Source: Perkinsela sp. pyNocScin1
Lineage: Eukaryota; Euglenozoa; Kinetoplastea; Prokinetoplastida; Perkinselidae
Direction: 5' to 3'
Length of the DNA stretch: 64,000 nucleotides
Assembly (NCBI GenBank): GCA_964019655.1
Contig: CAXHTR010000009.1
Location: forward strand, 1 to 64,000
Shown here piece after piece: positions 18,001-28,100 of this stretch; the stretch's first letter is position 1; each line of letters starts with the position of its first letter. The translations under genes and the position numbers were made by a program. The notes beneath the pieces are model-generated. The model saw only the letters and a program-made list of their open reading frames with translations, was not told the origin of the DNA and ran no database searches.

Positions 18001-19025
18001 TCGATCGCCGTCTTCTTCTGCTTGGCGAGGGTGTGCCGCATGTAGTCGACGAATATCGCCTGATAGAACGCATGCGGGATGTATGCACCCGCAAAGTATG
18101 CGTGGGCGAGTGCTTTCAACTCTCTTGCATGCGACTCACTGAAGAGAAGGTAGAGGATGCTGCGTAGGCAGAGCACTTCTGCTTGGATGAGGTACGCCAC
18201 GATCTTTGTGAAATTTACTGGAAGCTTTGGTAAAAAGTAGTACGAATGGGCGCTCTCCACCTCGCCGGCGTGCTCACCCTTGAGGCCGAGTTTCCCGGCG
18301 GCAGCGTGGAAAATGTGTGTGAACTGGGCGCTCTCGTCGTTTTCTCCGCCTTCGGCGGCGTACGCCCTAATACGCTTTTCGACCATGTCGTGCATGATCC
18401 CTTTGAATTCCGGAATGATGGCGCTCACACGCCGAATAAAGTGCAGTATGCGCCTCGCTTCGGTGTCTTCGGCACATGAGAGCGCGTTTTCGAGGAAGTC
18501 CATAACGCACGAGAGCACGAAATAGTAGCTAAGCTGATATACATCAACGATCGCCCACAAGAGGGTGGCATGGTCTGGGTCATCCCTCGGGGAGCGCACC
18601 ATCGCGCTGAAAAGCGACATGATCTTCGCCGTCGCACCCTTCTCCTGCGCCGGGTGCAGCGCGAGCGGCGTCTTGAGCCGTTTTATCCAGTTCTTCGTTC
18701 GAATGTTGTGCACAAACTTCAGAAACGGCGCAAAATCAGTGCACTCACTCTCTGCAGAGTCGGCATCCCCTGCGACCCGCCCGTGCATACTTTTGAGAAT
18801 AGCTTCCGGGTCGAGCGACTCCTCTATGAGTGTCTTATACGCTTCGCCACGGCCTTCTGCATTGACTTCCGGGGTCGCTTGCAGCAGCTCGTCGCACGAG
18901 ACAGTGCTGGCATCGCTGTTCTTGGCCCGAACAATGCTGAGGAAGTTGTTCGCCTGTGCTGCGATTCGAAGATCGATCTCTGCGCTAGACACAGAATAGG
19001 TCGCGGTCTGGTCATCCACCTGCAT
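15045..19025 (-). CDS. Large all-helical orphan protein
   Basis: 1,326 residues from the first in-frame ATG (19025); the longer reading begins with GTG. Composition is overwhelmingly helical with many Ala/Leu and scattered aromatic residues. There are no clear membrane spans, zinc motifs or nucleotide-binding motifs. The pattern is what one sees in alpha-solenoid scaffolds such as nucleoporins, exportins or HEAT-repeat factors, but I can assign no repeat register. The most hydrophobic stretches (SYYFVLSCVMDFLENAL, LVPALVILLIFFEES) are short and look like buried helices. The frame is uninterrupted and shares the codon bias of its neighbours, so expression is likely. Confidence 0.65.
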   Translation of the reverse strand: MQVDDQTATYSVSSAEIDLRIAAQANNFLSIVRAKNSDASTVSCDELLQATPEVNAEGRGEAYKTLIEESLDPEAILKSMHGRVAGDADSAESECTDFAPFLKFVHNIRTKNWIKRLKTPLALHPAQEKGATAKIMSLFSAMVRSPRDDPDHATLLWAIVDVYQLSYYFVLSCVMDFLENALSCAEDTEARRILHFIRRVSAIIPEFKGIMHDMVEKRIRAYAAEGGENDESAQFTHIFHAAAGKLGLKGEHAGEVESAHSYYFLPKLPVNFTKIVAYLIQAEVLCLRSILYLLFSESHARELKALAHAYFAGAYIPHAFYQAIFVDYMRHTLAKQKKTAIEIDGPNTGALCPKSCGAVEDSLVYLGLSKSAAKGSPSGLQQMPQVLTDNPYIDLLAALYEIANQGAAGDGNAQLLLGMLESCLNLAAARVSGLQNSEASKHEFPSLESAKPFLNSCGASGASEASHTFSVFDYQKTFARGKFIEIVCATAVQKIQRASGEDAYAPVCRLLDKLRFRIYKSPALLTVILSTASLRTNARVLRDCIQPAFTVYLAKHDFMPTRALEATIPPDVILHYQLQFSSQVKAFAQFYEKSGTQKAIESPADEPVMTAMKQVHFELVHYKIIRLVPNALHNTRRFFHDMWTTSPGLLINVLIDQSMKKEDPRFIELVSQLFVLPQTFIADDERPGLRIASIYTARLLLLSALCHTAAKTIQRGELSLHEQIGQIAAVATLYFKSCLAMIHDLYERAQGEPSAGARDYSTYAFCTMFIRKAYGIIFHNIIQDKANKIGCLVFLKSFAEHFLFQPCMSEAGWCAPQSESGAFQPDAYLDHIGAIAFARNTTRRALFAMGETAGVSLAEAERQVVLDHHIGKLMHWFSGIGNGYASFLGSQPSAKGANQRLVPALVILLIFFEESAGLGADDLLAPSTHGSFMASIHQLLWEIESLFTESAHEELYGYNSNKDAVLASINRLINVCNDLKKIFRVEDANGAAATDKDLEEFAVCFRAQAYDSLAALALFQGELQPSSRGIERPSDLHSLLADARADTKKFLCTMKHYIQRAKGAHLADARTMHMAQLANHTAGLTLPTVPSVFAAVTESLEKAIHTGFSLCAAAGYSPLQVVSKNSHSVLRHASFLQTFLKEVIALTFSMIPAFTSAECVSIGVFVNIVLTYFHSVQCDFTDRLVQDTVREVEAVVIPALKRNAPVSIDAPESVLEEALVAPAESPRAPEPLYIQQNYLTLLWEIRYHLSSPAAVSTDTADPSATAFMCTFEKANSAQVTLYDVLNSMQSQNERAEGMALIQPQIIALLKWLKNTEAKEQSAWYLR

Positions 19026-19102
19026 TGTAGCGTAATAATGCACCGAGTTGCAGCGTAAAAGCGTATATTCACTTCAAATTTTTTTCTAAGAAAAAGTACA
19101 AC

Positions 19103-19783
19103 TCAGTTCATAAAAAACAACCGCTTTCGCAGTGAGCGCTTCTCTGGTGGCTTTTGCAGGGTGCTCTGGTCAGACATTCGCTTCTCGACCTCGCTGTTCT
19201 CGGCGCTCGCCATATAGGGCTTATAGAGCATGCTCGCGCGAAACTCCGGGAGCGCCTCTGGGTCCATCGGCGCGTCGCCCGGCCCCGCGGCAGACTTGAC
19301 ATGCGCTTGCAGGAGGCTGAAGTAGCGGTCATCCTTCCCGGGGAGCGGCCCAGTTGTCGGAAAGCGCCGAATGAGGTGCTTCTCTGTGTGGACCCACCCT
19401 GTGAGCGCGCTCGCGTGGCCGGTGAGGACTGGCACGCGCGTGGGGTCTGGGATCCTCCCGCCAGATTTGATGAGCTTTCGGCCGCTCTCGTGGTAGACAC
19501 CCTTCGTCATGCGGCGGATGTAGTACGGGATGTTGTCGCGGTTTCGGACCATGTTGGCCTTGAGCTTGCTGAGCCGGTGCGTGCGGTAGAGACCGATGCC
19601 GGAGCCGAAGCCGTCGACACCGCGGTCCATCCAGCTTGGATAGACTGTCTTTCTTGCCTCAAAGAGCTTTTTTTCGTACGGCGTGCCGGCAAAAGGCTCT
19701 GCGTACGGGTACGTCGTCTCGAACTGTGAATACCGCGTAAACGTCGCACGCTTTGGTAGAGTTGGTCGGAAGAGCCCCTTCAT
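19103..19783 (-). CDS. Unrecognised basic 226-residue protein
   Basis: ATG at 19783. Rich in Arg, Lys, Tyr and Pro, with no hydrophobic spans. The N-terminus (MKGLFRPTLPKRATFTRYSQF) is basic and lacks acidic residues for its first ~20 positions, as in mitochondrial presequences. Blocks such as FGSGIGLYRTHRLSKLKANMVRNRD and a very basic C-terminus (KPPEKRSLRKRLF) suit an RNA-binding or mitoribosomal subunit. That is inference only. It ends 60 bases upstream of the orphan that starts at 19025. Confidence 0.5.
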   Translation of the reverse strand: MKGLFRPTLPKRATFTRYSQFETTYPYAEPFAGTPYEKKLFEARKTVYPSWMDRGVDGFGSGIGLYRTHRLSKLKANMVRNRDNIPYYIRRMTKGVYHESGRKLIKSGGRIPDPTRVPVLTGHASALTGWVHTEKHLIRRFPTTGPLPGKDDRYFSLLQAHVKSAAGPGDAPMDPEALPEFRASMLYKPYMASAENSEVEKRMSDQSTLQKPPEKRSLRKRLFFMN

Positions 19784-19888
19784 TCAGTAAGAGTCATTCT
19801 ATTCGTAATGAATTGGAAAACACGTCCGACATATGCTGAATTCCGCAAAATTTTTTGAAATTGTTCACTGCGCCTCAACTTTTATATT

Positions 19889-20581
19889 TTACACTTTAAT
19901 GGCACTGTCACCGGGCTTCCAGTCGCAGGGCATCACCTGGCCCTTGTTCTGGTCGGCGTACTGGATCGCCTGCACGAGCCGCCACGTTTCGTCGACGCTG
20001 CGGCCGATCGGCAGGTCATTGATGCTCGAGTGCCGCAGGATGCCGTTCGTGTCGATGATGAACTGCCCGCGCAGCGCGACCCCGTCGCTCTCGATGAGAA
20101 CGCCGTAGTCCTTGCTGATCTCCTTTGTCATGTCGCTGAGCAGCGGGATCTCGATGGGCTTCGCGTCCTTCACGAGGCCGTTCTGGCTGACCGGCAGCGT
20201 GCTCCACGCGAGGTGGCTGTAGACGCTGTCCACTGACACGCACAGCAGCTGCGTGTTCTTCTCGCTGAACGCCTTGAGCTTCTCGTTGTACGCCAGGATC
20301 TCTGTCGGGCACACGAACGTGAAGTCGAGCGGGTAGAAGAGCAGCACGACGTACTTGCCGCGGTAGTCGGTCAGATTGATCGGCTTTGGCGTTATTTTTC
20401 CAGCAATGACAGCCTTTGCAGAGAATATGGGCGCCTCGCAGCGGACAGTGGCCGGCTGAAACGTCTCGTAGTCAGAGTACGGAAGTGTGCTCGAGCCGCT
20501 GTGGCGAGCGCTCAGACCGACCAGTGAGCCCAGGCGCCGCTGGATAAGTGGAGCTGTGCACCATCGCTTCGACAAAAACAT
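19889..20581 (-). CDS. Mitochondrial-type typical 2-Cys peroxiredoxin
   Basis: 230 residues. It reduces hydroperoxides through a Cys pair; in kinetoplastids the electrons come from tryparedoxin. Residues 1-45 are an Arg/Ser-rich, acid-poor presequence. The peroxidatic motif DFTFVCPTEI places the catalytic Cys at 91. The resolving Cys (219) lies in VMPCDWKPGD, not the usual VCPA; this Met-Pro-Cys arrangement resembles the IPC motif of trypanosomatid mitochondrial enzymes. The GG(V/L)G-type motif region reads DYGVLIESDGVALRGQFIID. The YF motif of sensitive eukaryotic peroxiredoxins is absent from the short C-terminus. The frame uses strongly C/G-ending codons, which suggests good expression. 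Confidence 0.93.
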   Translation of the reverse strand: MFLSKRWCTAPLIQRRLGSLVGLSARHSGSSTLPYSDYETFQPATVRCEAPIFSAKAVIAGKITPKPINLTDYRGKYVVLLFYPLDFTFVCPTEILAYNEKLKAFSEKNTQLLCVSVDSVYSHLAWSTLPVSQNGLVKDAKPIEIPLLSDMTKEISKDYGVLIESDGVALRGQFIIDTNGILRHSSINDLPIGRSVDETWRLVQAIQYADQNKGQVMPCDWKPGDSAIKV

Positions 20582-20662
20582 TGGGATGTTGGATTTAGTA
20601 AAACTGTATATACAAAACGTAATGTCTATTCATCACATGAGAAGTTGCTCAAAATTTTACAG

Positions 20663-21994
20663 CTACAGGCTTGCCCCGTTTCCTGGGACAGCAAAGTAGA
20701 GAGAATGCAGGGCGCAGCTCTTTCCGTTGGCCGAGGGGCCACACACCGACTCGTGTACTTTTTGGACGCGCACACAGAAAGCTTTGAGCAGAGCTTCGAT
20801 GCTTGGCGCAAAGGCAGCCTGTGGTGCCAAGTCGATTTCTTGCGAGTTTTTCATGTGGCAGTCCCTGTCTGCTGTTCCAGGGAAGAGCAGCCGAAGCATA
20901 GCGTAGAGCTGCTGGCAGGTTTGCCTCTCGCACAGCAGAAACGCATTGGGGCCCGCGTCAAAGGTGTAGGCCATGCGCGCATCACCAGCCACCAGAGCGT
21001 TGTACTCTTTTACAAAGTCTATCATCGCTTGGCTGAAAGCGTTCATGTACGTGAGGGCGGGCGATGCTGTCGCACAGACTGCGTGCAGGTCATCGCTTTC
21101 CGCCATGGTGATGCTTGCTAGCTCTTCAAAATTTCGCTTGCGTATAGCGCTCGTCAGCGTAGAAATGCGTTTCCGCTTCGTTTCCAGCCAAGCCGACAGA
21201 TTTTCGCCGCACAAGCGGGGCGATGTCAGCATCGATAGCTTCATGCCGCTCGCGCTGCTGACGGCCTTGGCCTGACCACACATACTTTCTGGGGTGGGAA
21301 AAACAATGCAGAAAATTCCCAGCGCTGGCCAGTGGTTTGGGCCAGCGATCGTCACTGCGCATGGGCGGGAGGGCTCTTCACCTTCTGCGTGCCAGTGGAC
21401 AAACCCATCGCACACGCTTCGACATCCGCTACCTGATGCAAAGCGTGCGAGGACTGTGGGGTGCGGAAGGCTCCCAGGATCGTTCGGTGCAAGCTTGTCC
21501 CACAGCTGTGCTATCGCCCCGGCGAACGCCGATGCGCCGCTCGCAGAGGACGCCAGCCCACAGGCGGTCGGGAAGAAGTTTTCCGTGCGGATTCGGAAAA
21601 AGAACGACTCTTCGCTTGCGTACGCTGATCCACGAAGACTGAGAAAATGCCGTACAACACGCAGGATGCGACGGTAGCGTGGCGTTATTTCTTTTGGCTC
21701 TCCGTTAAAAATCATTTGATCCCGTGCTGCCGGCGCTGACGTAGACTGGGCGCACAGCTGGACGGTTGTCTCTGTCCGCAGCATCTCGTTATCGAGCGTT
21801 ATGCTGATGGAGTCATTGATCGGGTTGTTGCAGCCGACACCAAAGGTTCCACAGCCAAAGTGCGGTGGGCCAATACACTGAACGTTTTCTCCATCCTCAC
21901 ACTCCTTTTTGCCCCAGTACTTGATGAGGGCGATATTCACCCGACCAACTGCAGTCGCCGCACAGACAACGCTGAAAGATTCATCTGCACGCAT
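20663..21994 (-). CDS. MVD: Mevalonate diphosphate decarboxylase
   Basis: 443 residues of a GHMP-superfamily enzyme. It decarboxylates mevalonate 5-diphosphate to isopentenyl diphosphate with ATP. Visible blocks are RVNIALIKYWGKKE near the N-terminus (substrate/ATP site), the glycine/serine loop ACGLASSASGASAFA, SGSGCRSVCDGFVHW, and TFDAGPNAFLL near the C-terminus with the conserved Asp. The order and length match eukaryotic MVD. A ~20-residue insertion (CEDGENVQCIGPPHFGCGTFGVGCN) sits between the first block and the NDSISITLD segment. HMG-CoA reductase of the same pathway lies 14 kb upstream in the same cluster. The C-terminus (GNGASL) is not a standard peroxisomal signal. Confidence 0.95.
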   Translation of the reverse strand: MRADESFSVVCAATAVGRVNIALIKYWGKKECEDGENVQCIGPPHFGCGTFGVGCNNPINDSISITLDNEMLRTETTVQLCAQSTSAPAARDQMIFNGEPKEITPRYRRILRVVRHFLSLRGSAYASEESFFFRIRTENFFPTACGLASSASGASAFAGAIAQLWDKLAPNDPGSLPHPTVLARFASGSGCRSVCDGFVHWHAEGEEPSRPCAVTIAGPNHWPALGIFCIVFPTPESMCGQAKAVSSASGMKLSMLTSPRLCGENLSAWLETKRKRISTLTSAIRKRNFEELASITMAESDDLHAVCATASPALTYMNAFSQAMIDFVKEYNALVAGDARMAYTFDAGPNAFLLCERQTCQQLYAMLRLLFPGTADRDCHMKNSQEIDLAPQAAFAPSIEALLKAFCVRVQKVHESVCGPSANGKSCALHSLYFAVPGNGASL

Positions 21995-22103
21995 GCAGTT
22001 TTATCGTACACATTTTGAATATATGAGACACTGCAAAAATGCGTTTGCGAAAAAATTTCCGACTTATCAGAAAAGTCATGACACACAGGCATACATTCAC
22101 TTT

Positions 22104-25100
22104 TCAGTTCTTGTCATGAATCGAGCGCAGCCGCCCTGTCTGCTTAAAAAGCCTGCCAGGGTCCCGCATGAGGTCCATGAGCTCGTTGTAGAGGTCGTTC
22201 TCCAGCTTGAACTCCTTGTTCTTCCGAGCGAGGTATACACAGTTCATAATGTCCTCGAGCGGCTTCGTGTTCGAAATTTCGGCTATCACGAGCTTGTAGT
22301 TCGAGCCCGTCGTGATCCCGCGCAGGAGCCGACCGATCACGATGATGACGGTCGTGTAGAGCGCGATGATGGACGAGTTGTTCGTCAGGTAGTGAATGCT
22401 CGTCGGGATCTTATCGCTGAACACGATGAAGTAGAGCGAGCGCGCGAGCGCACGGACGCCAGCGCCTGGTGGCGCTGCGCTCCTCGCCTTGCCCGCCTGC
22501 CGGACCTTTTCGACAATGTCCTCGCAGTCCAGGCACCAGTACAGGGAGACGTACGATGACGTGAGCGGATCGACTGTTGGGTACATTGTCGCGTTGCAGC
22601 TCACAACGACGTCGCGGATGTGGCTCATCTCGACGGCCTGCGCCGCCTCATTCCCAATGAAATCGTTCGGTTTCCGCGCGTGGCCGAAGTACCGCGCGTA
22701 GAAGTCGTCGGCCTCCGGCAGCGGGTACACGCGGTTCGGCGTGTTGAGCGTGAAGGGCGTGTAGAGGTACTGCAGCTGAAACTGCACTGCGGCCTGCGCC
22801 TGGCACTTGCGGAGCGTGTCAGCCGAGGGCTGCCGCATCCCCTCCGCTGACGAGCGGTTCGTGCCGACGAGGCAGCGCTGCCAGTCCTGGAGCGCCGCGC
22901 TCAGCCGACGCTGCTCGAGCGCGTTCATCTGGTACGACCGCGTGAACTTCATCACCTTGCCCGTGTCGCCCGGGCCGTCCTCAGGCGCCTCAGCGTTTCG
23001 CCTCCCCTTGCCGTACTTTCGCTCGACCTCGGCCTGGAGGAGGACGTCGCCACCCTTGCCGGCGCCCCATCGACGCAGCATGATGTCGAGCGCGTGTGGC
23101 GATATTTTCCATGGGGTCGCGGAGCACCGCGGAAAAGTGATGCGCTGCGCCGACTTGAGCGCCTGGTAGTTGACATCATAATAATTATTGTAGAGCAGCG
23201 GGAAGTGGCTGACCATCGACGAGATGTCCTCTTGCCGGAGGGGCTCGATTTTCATGCCCGGGTAGGACCGTTTTGCACCTAGTCCTGAACCTATCGGGCC
23301 GAAGTCGGCTGGGTCAAACCAGTGGTTCGCCTCACTATTCCCGCAGAAGAAAGTGTTCTCTATGGGCCCGCCGCCGAAGCTGAGCGCCATGCGGGAGCGC
23401 GTGACCTCGTTCGCGCTGAGGTTCGGGTTGAACGTCGAGAAGTAGAAAAGCGGGAAGAAGAGCGCGGCGATGAGGAACATGAAGATAACCCCGCCAGTGA
23501 GGATCTTGCGCCGCAGCGGGAAGCTGTACCTGCCGCCGCGCTGCCGGTGAAACGTCTTGATGTCGGCGAGCTCGATCTTCCGGATGAAGAGCGCGTGGTA
23601 GATGTCCTCGAGGCGGAACCACTGGTAGATGCGCAGGCTCGTCGCCGTGCACAGCCAGTCGAGGTAGTTCTTGAGCTCGAAGAAGAACGGGATGGACCAG
23701 AAGACCATGTACGACACGTACGCGACCCTGTCCTGCCGGTGCGTCAGAAAGTCCTTGTGGTACTGCGACCGGTCGAAGAACGTCCCAATAAAGGGCAACG
23801 CGGAAGACTTTGACGGGTCCTCGCTGTGTATTTCAATCTGCGCATTTTCGGCATACGTCGAAGCCCGCGGGCGCGCAGTCTTGGACTTTCGCCGAATCTG
23901 CGGGAACTCGAAGAAGCGGAGCTGCAGCGCGCTGAAGATGAAATACGACCCTTTGATGAGCAGCAGCGTCCCGGCGAGCACCGGGAAGGCGGGCGGGATG
24001 GTTATCTGGTGCGTGTACCAGTAAAAGTACGTCGACAGGTATATCATGCACAGCGTGAACTGCAGTGCGTACTTCCCGACGAAGTTCTTCTTGAGGTAGA
24101 GGACGCGGTCGAGAATGAACACAGAAACTGCGAAGAGCGAGCTGATGACGATCGTCCCGGGGAGCAGGTTGTCGTTGACCGAGTTGAGCAGGCTGCCGCG
24201 CGTCTGGCCGCTCAGCCGGTAGTACGACGGCACGAAGAGAATAAACGCGACAAAGTCGCACAGGAAGTAGTAGGTGTAGTAGTCCTTGACGATGCCGGTC
24301 ATGACGCTCGCCTTGTGCTTGCCGTCCGCGAACAGCGACGAGTTCTTGCGCAGCCCGAGCGAAGCGATGAAGTGGTCGGACTTCGCGCGCGCGAGGCCAC
24401 GGTAGAGCCGCTTGGCGTAGGACTGGCCGTCGTGTAGGCGCTTTTGTAGGTCGACTGGGCGGCGGTACTTCGCTGCACCTCTCTGGAGGATCGAGGCGAC
24501 AGATGCATAGATTCTACGACCAATGGCCTCGATCCGTCGCACAACACAGATGGCGATAGACTTGCTCGACGCGAAGTGGCGCCGGCGCCACGCGCTGCGA
24601 TCGGCCCGCAGGCTTGCCCGGGCCTGCGCTTTCGAGGCGATGACGTAGAAGCGCTCGAGCGAGCTCTGCAGGTGGAGCGCCTCGTAGCAGCCCATGTACC
24701 TGCCGGAGGTGTAGATGTGGAGCGAAATGCTCAGGAATATGAGCAGGTCCCAGAGGCTGTACGTGTTTCCGACGAAGAAGCTGTAGTTCTTCATGAGCAC
24801 GTGAAAGTTGGAGTTGAGCGCCGTTGGATCATAAAAATGCGGTATGTAGAACTTGTAGAAGTACGAGTTGCTGACGATGAACGAGTGGATCGCCGGGAGG
24901 TCGTTCTCGATGGAGATCGTACCCCAGAGGTTCGTTCTGCCGCAGATGTAGTAGAGCACCTTGACGACGAGCAGGCCGAAGGAGAACCACTGCAGGAAGC
25001 GCCAGTACAGGACCCCCGCGAACGGGTACGAGCAGAGCCCGTAGCACAGCACAGAAACGGACAGCCCGAGGGAGAAGAGCGACGGGGACGACACAAAGTA

Positions 25101-28100
25101 GAAAAGCGATGTCGCGGCGACGAGGATGTCTGTGTGCACGATGAGGGAGCGGAGGAGCTCGTACAGCGCGGCGAAGAGCAGCGGCACTGGCGCGCAGGTC
25201 GACCGAATCGCTGCAGTGCTACAGCCCGCAAAGCGCTGCAGCTCCTGACGGGCAGCGCCTACCATCGCTGACCACCGCTTGATGCTTTGTTTGAGTCGAT
25301 GGAGTGCATTTGGCATCGGTTGTGCTGAGTCCGTGGTCGATTGACTCTGCACTGCAGACGCAGCGCGATCGCCTTGATCAACTACTTGGAGCGCATAGAT
25401 GCTCTCTTTCTGCTGCTTGAGGAAGATCTCGCCACACTTGAAAAGCGCTTGCTTCCAAATTGAGATTTCAGCGTCTGTGTGTTGGCTCTCAGCCGGAGGA
25501 AGCGCATCGATGGCTTGGTCATCTGTGGTGCTTGACTCAAGCGCTGCCTGCGCGTAGGGCCGCTGACGCGCCTGCTGACCATCTGCTTCCGAGAAATGGC
25601 GCTTGAGATGGAAGAGGATCTCAGTTCCCAGGTTGTGCTCTTTGGTGAACATCTGCGACGTCTGTGCCTCCATGCACTCGATGCGCTCCTTGAGCCGCTG
25701 CGACTGCAGCTTCCGGTCGCGGGCCCGCTGGAACTCGATGTCCAGAATGGCGAAAAAGTCCCGCTTGCTGTAGACAAGCCGCTCTATCGCAAAGTACGAC
25801 ACGATGAGCGCATACCAGAAGAAAGGGGCCATGTCGACGTTGCACCGGTCGTTGTCCACGTGCTTGGCCAGCTGTGCTGCGGAGGAGTTTAGGCTGTGGA
25901 AGACGCCGATCGCTCGGCCGATGGACTGCACGCGGTCGTCGTTCGCGAGGAAGTAGAGGTGCACGCTGGGGACGAGCGATAGGAACCACGCGACTATCGA
26001 GGGTATGTACAGGACTTCGATGAGGTACTGCATGCGCTGGATCTTCTGGAAGAAGGGCGTGTGGATAATGAACACGAGGACGGAAATTCGGTAGCAGATG
26101 ATGAACGTAAAGCGCTTCGTGAGCATGAGGTGGGCAAAGACGGCGGTGCCCAGGTAACCGACGGTTGCGTACCGGTAGAGGCGCAGCGCGTCTGTGCTTG
26201 GACGAATGGCCCTCCCACGCAGCAGAAACTGCGCAAAGTTATGTGAGACCTCTGTCTTCTGCGCGCACAGCAGGAGCGCGTTTATGGGGCCCTGCTGCGA
26301 GCGGAAGATGGCAAGCGGTGATGTGTCCTGTGCGTTGCTGTACATGCTCTTGAGATCTCGCAGAAAGGCGGATATGAGCACATAGTTGAGGGCGACGGCG
26401 CAGAGGTTGCGGAGGCCACCAGGCTGCATGAGGTACGTTTTCCACTGGCACGCGGCACATGCGCTGGCGACGTGACCGTGGGCGCGCAGCGAGTAGCTGT
26501 TGACTAAAGTATTCCGAAGATGGAGGTCTACGTCCATGCACACGGACACTGTCACAATGGCCAAGACGAGGGCGTTCACCCGACAGATGACAGTGTGCAC
26601 AGTCTTGCGCAAGCAGAGAAACTCGTGCTTGCCCGGCGCGTCAGAGTGACTTGCCATGTGGTTGTGACACACGAGGGTGACCCACAGGGCGACGTACCAG
26701 AGGCCAAGGGCGGATCGCCGGTGGTAGAGCGCGACGGCAAGTATCCACGCGTAGCTCAGAATGATTTTGAGGTTTGTGGATGTTCTCCACAGGTCAATGA
26801 GCGAGCGTGGGATCAGTTTTATGAGTGGATCCTTTGCAGCTGAGAATTTGGTATGCGGCTGCGCTGCCTCGTAGCTGCGCATGAGCTGTGTCACGGCGAA
26901 TATCACGAGGTAGATGCCCAAAGCCCACGCCTTTGCGTGCTGCGTTACTCTGCTGTCGAGCAGGCGCAGCATTACCGTCGGCCGTATCGCTTGGGTATCA
27001 AAAATGTCTTTTAGGGCTATAAAGCGTGCATTCCATCGCGTGCTCTCTCTGATGACGAGCACCGAGTGGGGTAGGCTTCTCCCAATAGAGAGAAATCGCT
27101 CGAGTCGAGAGTCTGCGCGTATGCCGCTCTGCCCAGAGAGAAGCGTCCACGCCATGAGCGTGCAGATGTGCACTACCGCGTACCTCGGTAAGTTCGCAGT
27201 TGGCCCCTCGAGCAGAAAGATAAGCAGATACATTGCCGCATCGACAGACTTTGCTGCGATAAAGGCACTCGCGACGAGGAGAAAGAGCAGCAGGTGAGCG
27301 AAGATGCGTACGGCGCTGCTTTGTAGTACGAGGTGAATGATTCTCTTAGCACGTGCGAGGGTCGTATCGCCGCCTTTCTCTGCAGCACACCAGCGTAAGA
27401 ATACATGCATGTGTTTTTGGGTGTGTGATTGAGCGCTCCGAGGAGTCTCCCGAGCTGCCAGTATGCATACGAGGAGCAGATTCAGGGCCGTGACAGCGTA
27501 CACAATGAAGGTACACGTGCCGTTCGGTGCCGCATACTGGTGAAAGCCGATCGAATTGCAAGCGCTGGTGGTCAGGGAGCCTATCGGAGACTCGTCGATA
27601 AGGCGCTTGACAAAGGTCAAGTGGCCTGTGACGTAGTTGTGTACGAGTATGGCGATGTTGGTGAAAATAAGCGCTTTGAGCCTCCAGGAGACTCGCTGCT
27701 GGTCCGCGACGACTTGCTCGATAGGCTTCGTTGCCACGTAGGGATTGTACCGCGCGATGAAGAAGGGTGCCGTCGCAGCGATCCCTATGAAGAAGATGAT
27801 AGATACGACCGTGATGGGCAACGCCAATATGCAAATGACATATAAAGCAAAGGCTAGTGTCTTCTTTGGGAGCACTGCATGAACATTTGTGGGCAACGCA
27901 ATAGTCTTTAGTCTAGGGACTAGCACAAGGGCAATTACGAGTGACATGAAGGCAAGTTGTGGGAGGCATCGCGCGAGAGGAAAAGCGGTGACCCCGGCGT
28001 CAATGCGAGCGCCGTAGATGAGCAAGTGTGCGCGCTGCATTGCATTGCCTTCTAGGTCATAGTAAAACGGCGAGAAAACCACCAGTATAGCCCGGAGTAC

